31,291 nucleotides of DNA from Chara braunii (Eukaryota > Streptophyta > Charophyceae > Charales > Characeae). Position numbers and translations under genes: made by a program. The stretch spans positions 1,027,627-1,058,917 of the forward strand of contig BFEA01000111.1 in NCBI GenBank assembly GCA_003427395.1, in the 5' to 3' direction. Of this stretch, positions 14,569 to 25,384 are shown piece after piece (positions within the stretch are counted from its first letter, which is position 1; every line of letters starts with the position of its first letter). Below the pieces are notes generated by a model, which was given only the letters and a program-made list of their open reading frames with translations, was not told where the DNA came from and made no database searches.

Positions 14569-14662
14569 GGCCGCTCGAAGAGCGGTCCTTTTTGGGCGAA
14601 ACGAGAACTCGTTACAACACAGCCTTTAGGTAATACCGGTGAAGTCCACCGATAAAGGTGGA
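14569..14662. other. Cluster of three short perfect hairpins
   Basis: GGCCGCTC/GAGCGGTC with a GAA triloop spans 14569-14587. AACGAG/CTCGTT with a 2-nt loop spans 14600-14613. TCCACC/GGTGGA with a 6-nt loop spans 14645-14662. A gggcGAAAC element precedes the second hairpin. The density suggests a structured RNA, but no family could be established. It lies just after the stop of the candidate gene. Confidence 0.4.
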
Positions 14663-14699
14663 TTGCAGAGGATCCGTAGTACCCACAAAGTAATTTAGT

Positions 14700-14740
14700 T
14701 GAATGAATAATTTCATTTAATAATTTCATTTAATTAATTG
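14700..14740. repeat. AT-rich short direct repeat
   Basis: The string aataatttcattta occurs twice in tandem, followed by attaattgg. It may supply AATAAT-like polyadenylation signals for the candidate gene ending at 14544; that role is inference. Confidence 0.5.
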
Positions 14741-14827
14741 GATTGGGGAAGGGATCAGCGTACGATCGAGCGCTATCTATTGTCTGGGCGGTTGACCAAT
14801 TCTGAAAGATGCTTCGATTTACCATTA

Positions 14828-16156
14828 TGTAATAACCCGCCATAACACAGACTGAGAACACTGCTGATTTCTGAGTTCTGCCGATGGAATGGATGCCTTG
14901 CTGAGATTCCCGCATTCTGCTGAGTTTTCTAAGTCTGTGTGTGTGTGTGTGCGTGCTTGGTGACCTGCGTGCCTGTCTGAGTGCTTGTCGACCTGAGTAT
15001 GTGTGTGACCCGCAAGAGTACTTGCTTGCTTGGGAGGCCCTTATGGACAGTACTTTCCTGTGGCCGTGACATTGAGGGTTGCAGTGGGAGAAAACACTCA
15101 AGTGCGGGGCAAGAGGCCCGCGACACTTAGAGCAGCAGGAAAACACTCAAGTAGCAGGTAGGCTGGTACCACACCAAGTAGATGTGCCGGGTACTCTAGG
15201 CCGAGCAGAGGAAGACAAAAGTTGGCATTTTTGGAGGCCCAGTAGTTGTAGGCGAGGTCTAGGCGAGTATCAGTCCAACCAGTCGGAGTCTAAGGCCTGT
15301 AGGGGCAATATCAGAGTCTGCAATGATGTTTCCCTCCGAAAGGGAGGAGGTACCTGTTGCTTGGAGGCCGCGCGGCCTAGGAAGTCACCGCCCAAGAGGC
15401 AAGCAGGCCGCTATATCTCCAGGAGGAGCAAAGTGCTCCTCCTCATTCTTCCGTGTGCAAGTTTGATGACACACTGCCTGGAGCGTTGGTTGGAGGAACG
15501 CTGGGCACTACAGCACTACTAAGAGGAAGGAGACCGGGAGCTCCCACCGGCTATGCTGGAGCTCTACCGGTAGGAGGAGGAGGAAGAAAGGCGCTAGGAG
15601 GGAGAGTGGGGAGGTACCTACCTGTCTATGGTGGGCACCATCTTCATCACGTTGTTAGGCGCTACATCTGGAAGGCCCCAATCGGGGTTGCGCCGCACCA
15701 AGAAGGCTTCAACGCAGAGTCAGGCGTTGGCTTGAACAGCAGTGAGTATAGCTGGTTTGTGTTGTTCTTTTCACAGCACGGCGAGGCCGTAGTAGTCCGC
15801 GATAGCCCTGGACTACGTTAAGAGGAAGAAGAAGGGTGGCCATGGTTATGGTGGACCTCATGTTGTGCCTGCAGTAGAAGAGGGATTCGGACATTGATTC
15901 TGGTTCAGCCATTGAACATTTTCATTGTTATTCATTGTTTGAATAAGAGGGGAGGAGAAAAGGAGGAAAGAGGTTGGCTGGAAGGACGAAACTATCATTG
16001 GTCTATGCTGGTGTACATCTTCTTCTTCTTCTTTCTTTCATCTTCTTCTTCTTCTTTCCCTCTCTCTCCTCTCAAGTTCATTCATTTCTTTTTGCAATTG
16101 GACGACATTGTACTTTCTCATGAATGTGTACTTTGAAATTGGCCAGGATCGTAACA
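14828..16156 (+). repeat. Element A 5' LTR
   Basis: It begins TGTAATAACCCGCC and ends GGATCGTAACA, the TG...CA termini expected of LTRs. It is matched almost throughout by 29043-30365, with scattered substitutions and small indels. It contains a perfect 10-bp hairpin at 15421-15443, a GGCCGCGCGGCC palindrome at 15366-15377, and a (TTC)n tract near 16018-16055. ORFs inside it are not credible genes. Confidence 0.95.
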
Positions 16157-16157
16157 T

Positions 16158-16169
16158 TGGTATCAGAGC
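16158..16169 (+). other. Element A primer-binding site (initiator tRNA-Met)
   Basis: TGGTATCAGAGC, one base after the LTR end, is the classic complement of the 3' end of plant initiator Met-tRNA. It would prime minus-strand DNA synthesis. Confidence 0.95.
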
Positions 16170-17571
16170 GGATTCTACTTGCTGGCGAGAGTTGACTTTG
16201 CCGCCATAACCCAACCTAACTGGTTAGGGCTTACCTGTTAGGGTTAGGGCAGGAAGTTAGGGTTAAGTGGGGGGCGTGGAGAAAGGGAAGCTGCTCCCAC
16301 CTGGCAGGGGCGTGTAGGGTGAACAATAAACCTGGCCACGTTGCTGGAGTGTGTGTGTGGTGGCGAGACACAAGGTGGGACTTCGTGATGCAATTTGAGA
16401 GAGACGGCAGTGAAGGGCACGTACAACTGGAATCTGGACTGCAAGGAAGACAAGGGGTACTGTACTTTGAGGTAGATGTCGACCCTCCTAGAAGATAGGA
16501 TACTAGTGTAGAGGATGCTAATTGGGTCAGGAGGACTATGTGAGGGGGGGGGCACTTCATGCCAAGAGCCCGACCACTCAGGTAAGTGTCGTGCCACAAG
16601 GGTGACCATGTGTGTGTGCATGGAATTGACTGCCTGTTGGGGTATCCTGGGTTCTTCTGCCATCCTCTTTAGTCTTGATCTTGTGTTGAAGTGTGTGAAC
16701 TGCTTTCTCACCTAATGAGTGAATGGATGGAGTATCTTGTGCACAATGCCATATCTTTCTACAATATTTATTTTATTTTGAACGGCTGTAGTCTGTAGGT
16801 TCTTTCTGGAGTTGTTCTTCTTTTAGTACGTTAGGGACAAAAAGTAGGTCTTTGTGGAACTCTTGTTGGTTGGGACCCAGTCTTGACTCAGCTGGGACCT
16901 TTTTGGACCCAGTGGGATTGGGCCCAAACAAGGAGGCCCTCTTAGGCCCAAATCTGACGATACTCACCTTGCTCTAGCTGGTTGAGACTCGGACTTCATG
17001 CTTTCGGACCAGGACACTCGCTGCTGAGGGGATCTCAGTTGAGACGTTTCACATACTTCACCGTATGGTCCACCGCGCGACTCGAACCTTAGACACCACT
17101 CAATTCTCTCTTGCATTGTGTAGCACACTTTGAATTTGATTTGCTGCCCTTTTACGGGACTGAGTCCAACTAGGCTTCAGGGGATCTCATACTTAGTCGG
17201 ACCAGACTGTGTTGCTGAATCAAATGTGTTGTTGAATCAGATCTCTCTGATTATTTTTTATTTTATTATTTTTTTATTTTATTTTTGTCTTCTCTCCAGT
17301 CCAAATGAATTGCCGCTCCAGCTAGGAGTTCTACGTTCTCTTCTAATTGCTTTTAAACTATTTCTTTCATTGGGTTGACAAATGACTGTACCGACACGAT
17401 CACAGACAAAAGAGAGGGCAAGGAGAGAGAGAGAGAGTACTGAGCGTCTCTCTTGAGGGTGTCAGAAATGGTGAATGGAGTGTTCGTCCGAAGATAAAGG
17501 CAGAGATTACTTTTGAGAGACCTGCCTAGACCTTTTTTGACTTGCATGTTGAAAGCTTCAGTAGGATTAAC
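16170..17571 (+). other. Element A untranslated leader
   Basis: About 1.4 kb between the primer site and the gag ATG. It contains several GTTAGGG copies (16222-16265), an AT-rich run (17250-17290) and a short GA run near 17425. No ORF of note. Confidence 0.7.
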
Positions 17572-19149
17572 ATGGCAGCAGCAGGAGCAAAAGCTTCAGT
17601 GAGTCTGAAGGCACAAATGGATGGCGCAAACGCAGAGGGTAAGCCGCTTTTTAAGGCCCTCTATGAGAGTGCAATGAAAAAGGAGGCAAAGTTGGAGGAA
17701 GAGGCTTCGAAAGGAAGGAGGAAGGCCACTATACAGGGCCATGAGGATGTGTTCAAAATTGTTCCCGCCTTACCGGATGATGAGATAAGAGCCGCACGTA
17801 GTCGCCTACGTGCGAGGAATAATCGACTGCCCATGATGAACCCTCTCCCCGGCTTGGTTTCCCAACTGTTTGATCAGGTAAAAGATCTGCGGGAAACCAT
17901 AGATTGGATAGAGAAGGCTCACAGTGACCAACTGCAGAGAATTGCAGATCTGCATCAGGCTAATCTTAACCCCCCACTTGTGCTAAATGCATCGAATTCT
18001 GTTGCTTTGTCTACCACCTATGCCCCTCTTTTCTCTTCTTCATCCTTGAGCTTGATGAATATGGGACCTGCAACAGGTGCACCTTCCACTGCTGCTGCAC
18101 AAGTAGCAGCGCAGGGAGCTCTGCAACTGGTGCAGCCCCAGTTCCAGTTCCTGCAGATCCTGGTCCTAGTAATGGCTTTCCCTATGTGGATAAGAAGGCG
18201 GCCCTGTTACCGCCCAAATACGACGGGAAGGACGATGTCATGTCTTGGCTCGCGGCTATGCGACTATACTTCGACATTTTGGGAACTCCCCCTGTTACTC
18301 AATCGGGTTGTCGTGGGAACAATGTCATGCCCGAAGTACGGAGCTGGGTCGAGGCCCAAGCCATACAGGCCGGATATGCCAGACTGGACATAAACAAGTG
18401 GTTAAAGGCCACTGAGATCATTGCACTCGAGGAACCCTTCATCAAACGCTATCAAGATCCGCATGCTGCAGCAAGAGCAAGATACCGGCTTGACTATGTC
18501 AAACGCAGCAAGTGGGCCAAGAGTATGAAAGACCTGATGACACATCTCAACAATCTCTTTGCCACACCCGGCTTGGAGATGACAACACCATCATGTATAG
18601 ATATTGTCAAAGACAAGATACCCTTGACCATTACTAATCGCCTTGGGCTAGGACTTTACGAATACACAGACCGGCTTTCCCTTATGAAGGACGTAGTCAG
18701 GCTAGAGGCACAAGACCTTTCCCACGCAGAAGGTAGCGTCAAGAAGACCTTTGGTCGCAGACGACATGGAGGCAGAAGCCGTTTGTGTCACACTTCCTGC
18801 TGGAGTTCGATGATCAGGCTGGTGCAGATGGCTCTACCCTTGGTGACGATCAAGAGCAAGATGCTGACCTGGCGTGTTCTTCGGCTTACGAGTCTGAAAC
18901 TGCAGACGATGATGAAGCAATGAATGCCTTTGAAAAGGTTGGCTTCAAGAGTAAGGGGCGAGGAACTCAGTGAAGAACAATACTAACACCATTCACCTCC
19001 CCAAAGGAGCAAAGATTCCACCCAAACCGGAGGATCATGCCACAAAACCATGGGTAGATCTCCAAATTAGTGAAAGTCGGTGGAAACACAAGATAAAGAA
19101 AGGGGTTTGCCAGCATTGCACCAAACCGGGACATTGAGTCCAACAATGT
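17572..19149 (+). pseudogene. gag: Element A gag (frameshifted)
   Basis: Gag would form the particle that packages the element's RNA. The ATG at 17572 (MAAAGAKASVSLKAQMDG) opens a frame with an Ala-rich start and a basic/acidic helical region (EEEASKGRRKA). Near 18100-18130 the reading moves to another frame, which continues through VDKKAALLPPKYDGKDDVMS and a capsid-like region to about 18740. It then shifts again to an acidic stretch (18785-18973). A nucleocapsid CCHC knuckle (C-QH-C-TKPG-H-xVQQ-C) lies at 19108-19149, but TGA occupies the position after the His (19135-19137). Three frames and a stop in the knuckle make it non-functional. Confidence 0.85.
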
Positions 19150-19339
19150 TCCATATTGCAGCAGGGAAACCAGCAAAGGGGGTAGAGATATTATCAGCAC
19201 ACTCAACGGATGGAGAGGATGAACAAGTAAGTGCAGGTCCTTCTACGGACTCTGATCCCACTCAACAATCCTCTCTTGAGACCCCATTTGATGATGATTC
19301 CAAGGCGGAGAAACTGCATATCTCTTCAAGGAGTCTTGG

Positions 19340-19837
19340 TTGGAAGTGGAAGAGATTGACTTTCATGCTCTCTTGTTGTGCTTGGCTCAAATGAAGCAAG
19401 AACGTGCACAAGGGAGAACGAAGTTGATCTTCTTCAAGCTTCGCGTGAATGGCCGATGCATCCGCGCGTTGGCTGATTGTGGCCCAACCTCCAACAACTT
19501 CTCACCACACGACATTCGTAAGGCACGCTTGGGAATGAAGCAAGCGGCTTTGCAGAATCCTTGTCGGATCCAAGCGGGCAACCAAGAGGTTGTCATATGT
19601 ACGCATGCGTTCAAAGGTGTGCGCACTACCTTTGATGCAGACCACACAATCACACATGAGTTGAACTTCTATGTCCTTAATAAGTACCCCTTCAAAGTAG
19701 TTATTGGCTTAGGCTGGTTGCAGGCCCAATGCGAAAGAACCATGTGGAAGGACTCACAGTTCATGGTCAAAGATGCAATGGGGATCGAGCATCCCGTCCT
19801 CTTGGACGAACCGCGCAAGTCCCAAGTGACTTTTTGA
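19340..19837 (+). pseudogene. Element A aspartic protease and linker
   Basis: The retroviral-type pepsin-like protease matures the polyprotein. The frame reads FKLRVNGRCIRALADCGPTS; ALADCG at 19469-19483 corresponds to the family's ALxDTGA active site, with the catalytic Asp kept (19475-19477) but Thr replaced by Cys. Further on, NKYPFKVVIGLGWLQ matches the hydrophobic Gly/Leu segment before WL typical of gypsy proteases. The following sequence to about 20115, in another frame, is a Ser/Thr-rich linker (STSNAITFTSTESTSS). The normal start of RT does not follow. Confidence 0.8.
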
Positions 19838-20117
19838 ACGCAATGAAATTCTGCAAGAAGTCGCGCATGTGCAAAGATTATGAGCAAATGTATATCGCCT
19901 TTGTGAGGCCTGCTCATTTGCCTTCTATTTTTATTGTACATAATGGTTCTACATTGCATGTTGTTTCTACTTCCAACGCAATTACTTTTACGTCTACTGA
20001 ATCTACTTCTAGTCTAAATGGTTCTACTTCAAATCCTGTTGTTTTGGTTGCACCTATGCAGTCCGATATGCTTGCACCAGGTTCCGAGTGCAGTTCTGAG
20101 TGTCCACCTCCGAAGAT

Positions 20118-20179
20118 CCCACGTCTTCCCTCTAGTGGGCCAAGAGTATGAAAGACTTACACCCACGTCTTCCCTCTAG
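20118..20179. other. Template-switch repair scar at the A/B left junction
   Basis: The string cccacgtcttccctctag occurs at 20118-20135 and again at 20162-20179. Between them, 20134-20156 (agtgggccaagagtatgaaa then gac) is identical to 18511-18533 inside element A gag. The joins show micro-homology: AG on the left, and GAC on the right, where B's other LTR reads cctgacttacacc. Confidence 0.85.
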
Positions 20180-20765
20180 AAACCCGAAGACCACCTATGC
20201 GCCTCACTGTAGTCCAAGCCCAGCCAGCTATGGAGGCTGGGCTATGGCGCTGCCCTCAACAGCGCCCTGCTTCCTGCACGACCGCATGTGCGCAGCACCT
20301 TGCCCTTAGCGCTCAACATCCTGCGAGCAATTGCTCCAGCAGCGCAGCCGCATCATCTGGCAAGTGCCAAAATGAGAGCCCAGACAACAAGCTCTCTCCT
20401 ATATGGAAAGAGCCTGCATTATCCAGTAGCCTGAGTGGCCTGGGCCTCTGCCCATAAGCTTTCGGTAGGCCCCAGGAGGATGTGCCTCTGTTGTCGTTGG
20501 TGGGCCTTGTTCGGTTGGGCCTCCCAACTGTCTGTGTATGAGGCAGTGATTCTTGCGCAGGGCTTGCATTTTCGGAAAGGCATGGAAGGCCGTGGAATAT
20601 CTTTGTTGCTTGGCCTGTGTTTCCCTGAACCGACTGGCGCGTCACAACTGCCTAGACCCCAAATACAAAATTGACAGCAATGGGCCTCTTGAGATTTGTT
20701 AGGCCCGCCTTCACTTAGCGCGGGCATATCTGTAACAGGGGCGCCTTAGGCCTGCCGAGGACCCA
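20153..20765 (-). repeat. Element B 3' LTR, truncated
   Basis: It starts (minus strand) TGGGTCCTCGGCAGGCC at 20765 and matches the 5' LTR at 26376-25777. About 380 bp of the distal part, corresponding to 25400-25776, is absent; the sequence runs instead into the repair scar at 20118-20179. ORFs inside it are not genes. Confidence 0.88.
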
Positions 20766-20782
20766 GATCCTTGCATTCCTCT
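20766..20782 (-). other. Element B polypurine-like tract
   Basis: On the minus strand, AGAGGAATGCAAGGATC lies directly before the TG start of the 3' LTR, the position of the plus-strand primer. It is interrupted by pyrimidines, so it is a weak example. Confidence 0.5.
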
Positions 20783-20826
20783 GAGAAGTCTTCTAATTTA
20801 CGGGCATCCTTCCCTTGAGTTCTCTC

Positions 20827-21476
20827 TCATAGCCTGCAATCACTTGAGGTGTTGTTCGCAAGAGTTCTTCTTTGGTGAACCACCGATCTTTGTTGGTGTT
20901 TGAATCTGACACGATATTGCATTCTTGGCTTGGGAGGGCGGCGTCTACCCGACGGTTTAGGCACTGGCATCATTCGATGCTCCACGATTCTGTCGATGTC
21001 GACTTCACCATCCATGGTTGGGGGCAGCATTGACCGTCTGGAGGGAAACTGTGCGGTCTCTGCGAAAGGTGCCATCTTTGAAGCGTGAAAAATTGGGTGT
21101 GTACGTAAGTGAGGTGGGATGTGAATCACATAAGAAGGTCCGTCTATCTGATCCCCACTATGTCTAGGACCTCCCACGGACCGAAGTATTGTGGCATTAA
21201 CTTTCTAGAGATTCCCAATTCCTGTCCCAGTTCAGATGATTTGACCCAGACCCGTTCTCCTACCTGAAACTGAGATGGTCGTCTGTGCTTGTTCTTAGAT
21301 GCCACCATGGCATCTTGAGCTTTCTTAATGTGGTCTACAACCTGTTGCAACATTTGTGCATACTTGACAACGAACTCTATGCTGCCAGGTGGTGCAAATG
21401 GCTGAGTTCTGGTAGTAGGAAATCTAAGGCGGTCCGAGTCTTCCAACCAGGATGTAGTTGGTTGGGAGTCATTCAT
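20827..21476 (-). pseudogene. Element B integrase C-terminus and chromodomain
   Basis: Two overlapping frames (21476-21144, then 21177-20827) cover the integrase C-terminal region. The first has KNKHRRPSQFQVGERVWVKS and LMPQYFGPWEVLDIVG, the usual GPY/F-type module. The second has SYVIHIPPHLRTHPIFHASK followed by DGEVDIDRIVEHR, the start of a chromodomain, which then degrades into a basic Arg/Pro-rich tail. Chromodomains are thought to steer integration toward particular chromatin. The frame change between them, near 21160, is a lesion. Confidence 0.8.
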
Positions 21477-22074
21477 GTGGTGTTGTGCACAACGTTATTG
21501 TACAGGCTGGCGACGAGAGGCAATTTCTCGTCCCAGTCATCTTGACTTGGCTTAATGTAATGCCTGAGTAGGTGCTCCACTACTTTGTTCATCTGTTTCG
21601 CCTGTTCGTTTTACTCAGTGTGATTCCCTGACGTCATTTATAGTATGGTTCCCATCTGTTGGGCCGTGTTTTGCCACAATTCGCTTGTGAAGCGAGCATC
21701 TCAGTCGCTGACGATAGACTTGGGCAAGCCAAAGTCTCGTACCCAGTTATCCATAAACAATCTGATGATGTAGTCAGTTTTAGCAGTCTCTGGCATAGCG
21801 ATTAGTCTTGCATACTTGGAAAAACGGTCTACTATAACGAAGATGTGTCTTTTCCCAGACCTGCTGGTCACAAGAGTATCCATGAAGTCCATGGACACAC
21901 TCCGACCAGGACCTTCAGGAATCGGCAAGGGCTTGATAAACCCACGCGGAGCCTGAGTCCTAGGTTTATCTCGTTGGCAAACCTGGCAGGTTTCAGTTAG
22001 CCCACGTCTTTTTATAGCCGAAATGACCAGTTGCATCATGACACTCTCCTAAAAACAAACTATGAAGAGACTCT
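21477..22074 (-). pseudogene. Element B integrase core, interrupted
   Basis: Integrase would insert the cDNA into the chromosome. The zinc-binding start is visible as HDATGHFGYKKTW, then the frame shifts to TCQVCQRDKPRT. About 20 residues seem lost between the two His and the two Cys. The core follows: RSVSMDFMDTLVTSRSGKRH (first catalytic Asp) and VRDFGLPKSIVSD (second). A TGA at 21703-21701 replaces the expected Arg, and a TAA at 21613-21611 interrupts the region before EQAKQMNK. The catalytic Glu position there reads Lys (codon at 21598-21596). It is inactive. Confidence 0.85.
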
Positions 22075-22377
22075 CTATCTAGGACACAATAGTCTTTTAT
22101 TCCCTGACTTCTCAAGAAACAACAAGCCATCTACCATCGTAAATTCGTTGGAAGTTCCCTTATCTTTCGCCTGGAATTTATGAATGATGTCATACATTAT
22201 TGGATCTTGCTGATAGGCCTCCACCAAGGATCGAGTTACATCGTCCGATATGCCAAACTCGGTTACTAGCGCGCCCAGATAATCTGCCTTACGCGACAGC
22301 GCATCAGCCACCTTGTTGCACTCTCCCTTGATTGGGTCAAGTTGATAGTCATACATGTCTATCACTTGAATCCACTA
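22075..22377 (-). pseudogene. Element B RNase H C-terminal remnant
   Basis: The minus frame reads WIQVIDMYDYQLDPIKGECN followed by KVADALSRKADYLG. The ADALSR motif marks the end of the gypsy RNase H domain. Nothing upstream of it is RNase H or RT: the sequence directly before is protease-end coding. The frame continues into the connection to integrase (FTMVDGLLFLEKSGNKRLL). Confidence 0.85.
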
Positions 22378-22965
22378 GACTGGTAGCTTTGAACTTCTGC
22401 AGTCTACCGGTTCTGTCGTTGGGCAACTTGTGGACCATTGCCTTTCCATCCCAATCGAACTGAGGTTGAGCGGCCTCAAGGTAGTATGTAGCATGTCAAA
22501 TGGCAGTTCGTCGCTGACAAGGAATGCGATTTTGTATCTCAATTCCCCTCCTCCATAGGAGAAGGTGCAGACTACGTCCTTGACATAGTTTTGTACAACC
22601 ATGCGGTGCTTGTTGGCTAGCGTTGATGCTGTAGATCTGCTAAGCCGCTGCACTTGGTTCCCTAAGCGCAGCCTATCCACACAAGCCCGATTGATGACGT
22701 TGCGTGTAGAGCCTATGTCTGCGAAGGCACCCACTTTGCGGCCATCTACATCAACCTCTACCACGAAATCTTCACCCCTAGGACCTTTACTAGTCATCGC
22801 CCAAGAGTCTCTAGGGTCCTTCCCTGACCACTCAGTCTGTAACTCTTTTGGGGAGTCAAACACATCTCTCGAACAGAGCATCGGTGGGTTTGGATGTGTC
22901 TGCGGGGCGATGGATGGGTCACTAGCCTTGGCCAACGCCTGAAGTGGGGAAGACAACGTTACCAC
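22378..22965 (-). pseudogene. Element B aspartic protease
   Basis: FVVEVDVDGRKVGAFADIGS precedes TRNVINRACVDRL; ADIGST corresponds to the DTG(A/S) active site with Thr changed to Ile (Asp codon at 22719-22717). Downstream, RYKIAFLVSDELPFDMLHTT matches the second half of the fold. The family's W-D-G-like ending is in another frame (FDWDGKAMVHKLPNDRTGR), so there is a late frameshift. It then joins RNase H sequence at about 22377, with all RT missing. The 3' end of gag is upstream at 23136. Confidence 0.8.
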
Positions 22966-23135
22966 TTCAGCACGAGTAGAGCGGCTAACACTCCTACTGA
23001 CCCGAGGTGTTTCCTTGCGAAGTGCTCACAAAATCACCGCCAGGGGTCGAAGATAAGCCCACCATCGTTGGAGTGCCTACCTTCGTAGTGGGTGGGCGTT
23101 GGAGTGCCTACCTTCGTAGTGACCTTCTTGCCTCG

Positions 23136-24685
23136 ACAAGTCCTGGACGTGTGGCGGTAGTTGCCACAGTTCAGGCAAGTACCCCTAGCAACTCGGTCCC
23201 TCCACACCTCGTAATCTAAACCAAGTTTTACCCATGCGGGCGTTCCTTGGTCGCCCTAACCCTAGGACCGGCCTACCTTCTGCTTCCCGGTCTGCCTAGC
23301 CTTCTCTTTGATAGGCGCCACGACTCCCCCATCTGAAGTTTGGCTGGCCCCATCCTGCTCTGTCTCATCCCCATAGTCTGGGAAGTCGTCAATCTCAGTC
23401 GCCTGACCATCATGGTTGACAAACATGAGTTGGCCTTTCTTCTTCTTGTCTTGGGGAAGTCTCTTCTTCCTACCATCTCCCTAACCCTGATGAGGGGACC
23501 TAACTTTAGCCTCTATGTCCAAGGCTTTCTTGCTGAAAGTAGTGAAGCTATGGACATCGATTTTGGCCTCGTCCACCAGTTTATTCTTGACATATTTGGG
23601 CAGACATCTCAAATAATTTGTGAGGAGCACCTGCGGGTCGTAGCGCACACCGGGTCCTACGATCAGACGTTCTACGGCGTCTGTGACCTCGCGTACAGTT
23701 CGGTACCTCTTGGAATAGAGACTGTTTATCACGTGAGTGGCCTTCTGAGCCCTTTGAGGGTTATGCCGCCTGTTGTACACAGTCCCTACGAAATCTTCCA
23801 ATGTTTGTGCCTGCGCCCAGGCATCGAAGTTTTGACCATAGCCCTGCTGCTGCACTAACCTGCTTAACCATCGTGCTGCCGAAAGGAGGCAGCGACTATA
23901 ACTTCCTGCTTTGGCCTTGTGAGCCTGTGCCTCACATAGGTAGGCGCAATCCTTACCTAGGTATCGAGGTCCTCATCCTTCTTCTTGTCGCCATAGAAGG
24001 GCTTAGGACTTAGCAAGGGGATCTTGGGCATCCACTGCATGGGTTGGATTTGCCCAGGTTATTGCTGTTGTGGCTGCATAAACATTGAGACAGGTTGTTG
24101 CATGCTAACCTGAGGTTGTCCTGACGATGGCACTGTAGCTGCCACCGTCGTTAATGGTCCTAAAGAAGCTCTAAGGACCAGACCACTAGTTGCCACGAAA
24201 CCACCTGGAGGGGGTATGCCAAACATAGGAGAGAAAGAGGGCCCTACTGGCGATGACGTTACTGAGGGACCCACAACCAAAGGGGGAGCTACATACTGAG
24301 GCTGCCTCATCATTGCACGAGGAGCCGGCAGTGCAGCCAGAATTTGCCTTTGGCCTACCACTAGTTCAGCCAGCACTTCCTTTTGAACAACCTGCGTTTC
24401 TGCCACGCAAAGAAGCGAGCTACGCAACACTTGTATAGCGGGATCAAGTGTCGACTCGTCTAATGCTTCTAATTTACTTAACTCCTGTCTACTACTCCCT
24501 AGTCTAGCTTTTTTTAATATAGCCCTCTGTCTCCTGACTATTGCCTCTCTCAATTGCCGCTGCAGCTCGTCATGAAGTTTTTCTCCTTGGAGGATCTCAT
24601 AATCCTCTGCACGTTGTTTACCCTCGCATGCAACGAGCCTTACATCCGGTTTGATTTGGCTGATCAAGAGGCAGTTTAAGGACAA
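23136..24685 (-). pseudogene. gag: Element B gag with CCHC knuckle
   Basis: The N-terminal frame starts at 24685 and ends at a stop near 24059. It has a helical region (HDELQRQLREAIVRRQRAIL) and a Pro/Gly/Gln-rich tail. A second frame (23855-23481) carries the capsid-like part, including LEDFVGTVYNRRHNPQRAQK and LLTNYLRCLPKYVKNKLVDE. A perfect CX2CX4HX4C knuckle (C-LN-C-GNYR-H-TSRT-C) lies at 23177-23136. The pieces are in different frames with stops between, so gag is dead. Together they fit a roughly 500-residue gypsy gag. Confidence 0.85.
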
Positions 24686-25384
24686 CTCCCAAGGTGCTTA
24701 GGAATTATTTAACGTTGTAGATAGGACGACGATCACAACCAGGGTTCAACATTGGAACCCGCCAGAAATATTTAAGACGTTTGGTGAGTGTCTCTCAAAG
24801 GGCTGGCATGCCCTGCATGACCTCTATTGCGCAGCAGCAGAACCAAGGACTTGCGGCAAAGTATGCGTGTATTAGTCCCAATGGGTTGGCATGGTGACCG
24901 TGATCCAAGTGCTTCGTCCGGGGCCCTTCAGAGGCTTCGCCCGTCTACCACCAGCTCGCTGCCCAGGAAGAATGTCGACTCTCAAGGTTGAGCGCTTGGG
25001 ACACCTCACATTAAGAGGAATCTCAAGACAAAACTCACTTCCTCGTGGTAAGAAGCAATGAAGAGGGTAGATAAGGAAGAGAGCAACGTACCTGATAATG
25101 CTGCCCCCAACCACAGATTTCTCACCGGCAACTTGATGTGCATTTTTGATGACTGATCTTCGCCTCGACACAACAAACAGCAGATTGCAGTTCCACCTCG
25201 GTTTAAATGCCACATCAGTGGGCTCTCATCAACCAGCGTACACCCCTAATGTCAACACATAGCTTCCTGGCGCGCCCACATAACCTTGGGCCTCGTTCAA
25301 CGTCCAAGCCTTATTACCGCCCCACACCTTATGCGAAGCACCAAACAACTATTGCAAAGAACCGATGAAGCGTAGTTCGAACCA
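24686..25384 (-). other. Element B untranslated leader
   Basis: About 700 bp between the primer site and the first gag codon; no conserved feature recognised. Confidence 0.65.

Noticed and set aside
17071-17100. B-box-like GGTTCGAGTCG on the minus strand in the leader of element A
   Set aside because: No A box at usable spacing and no tRNA fold.
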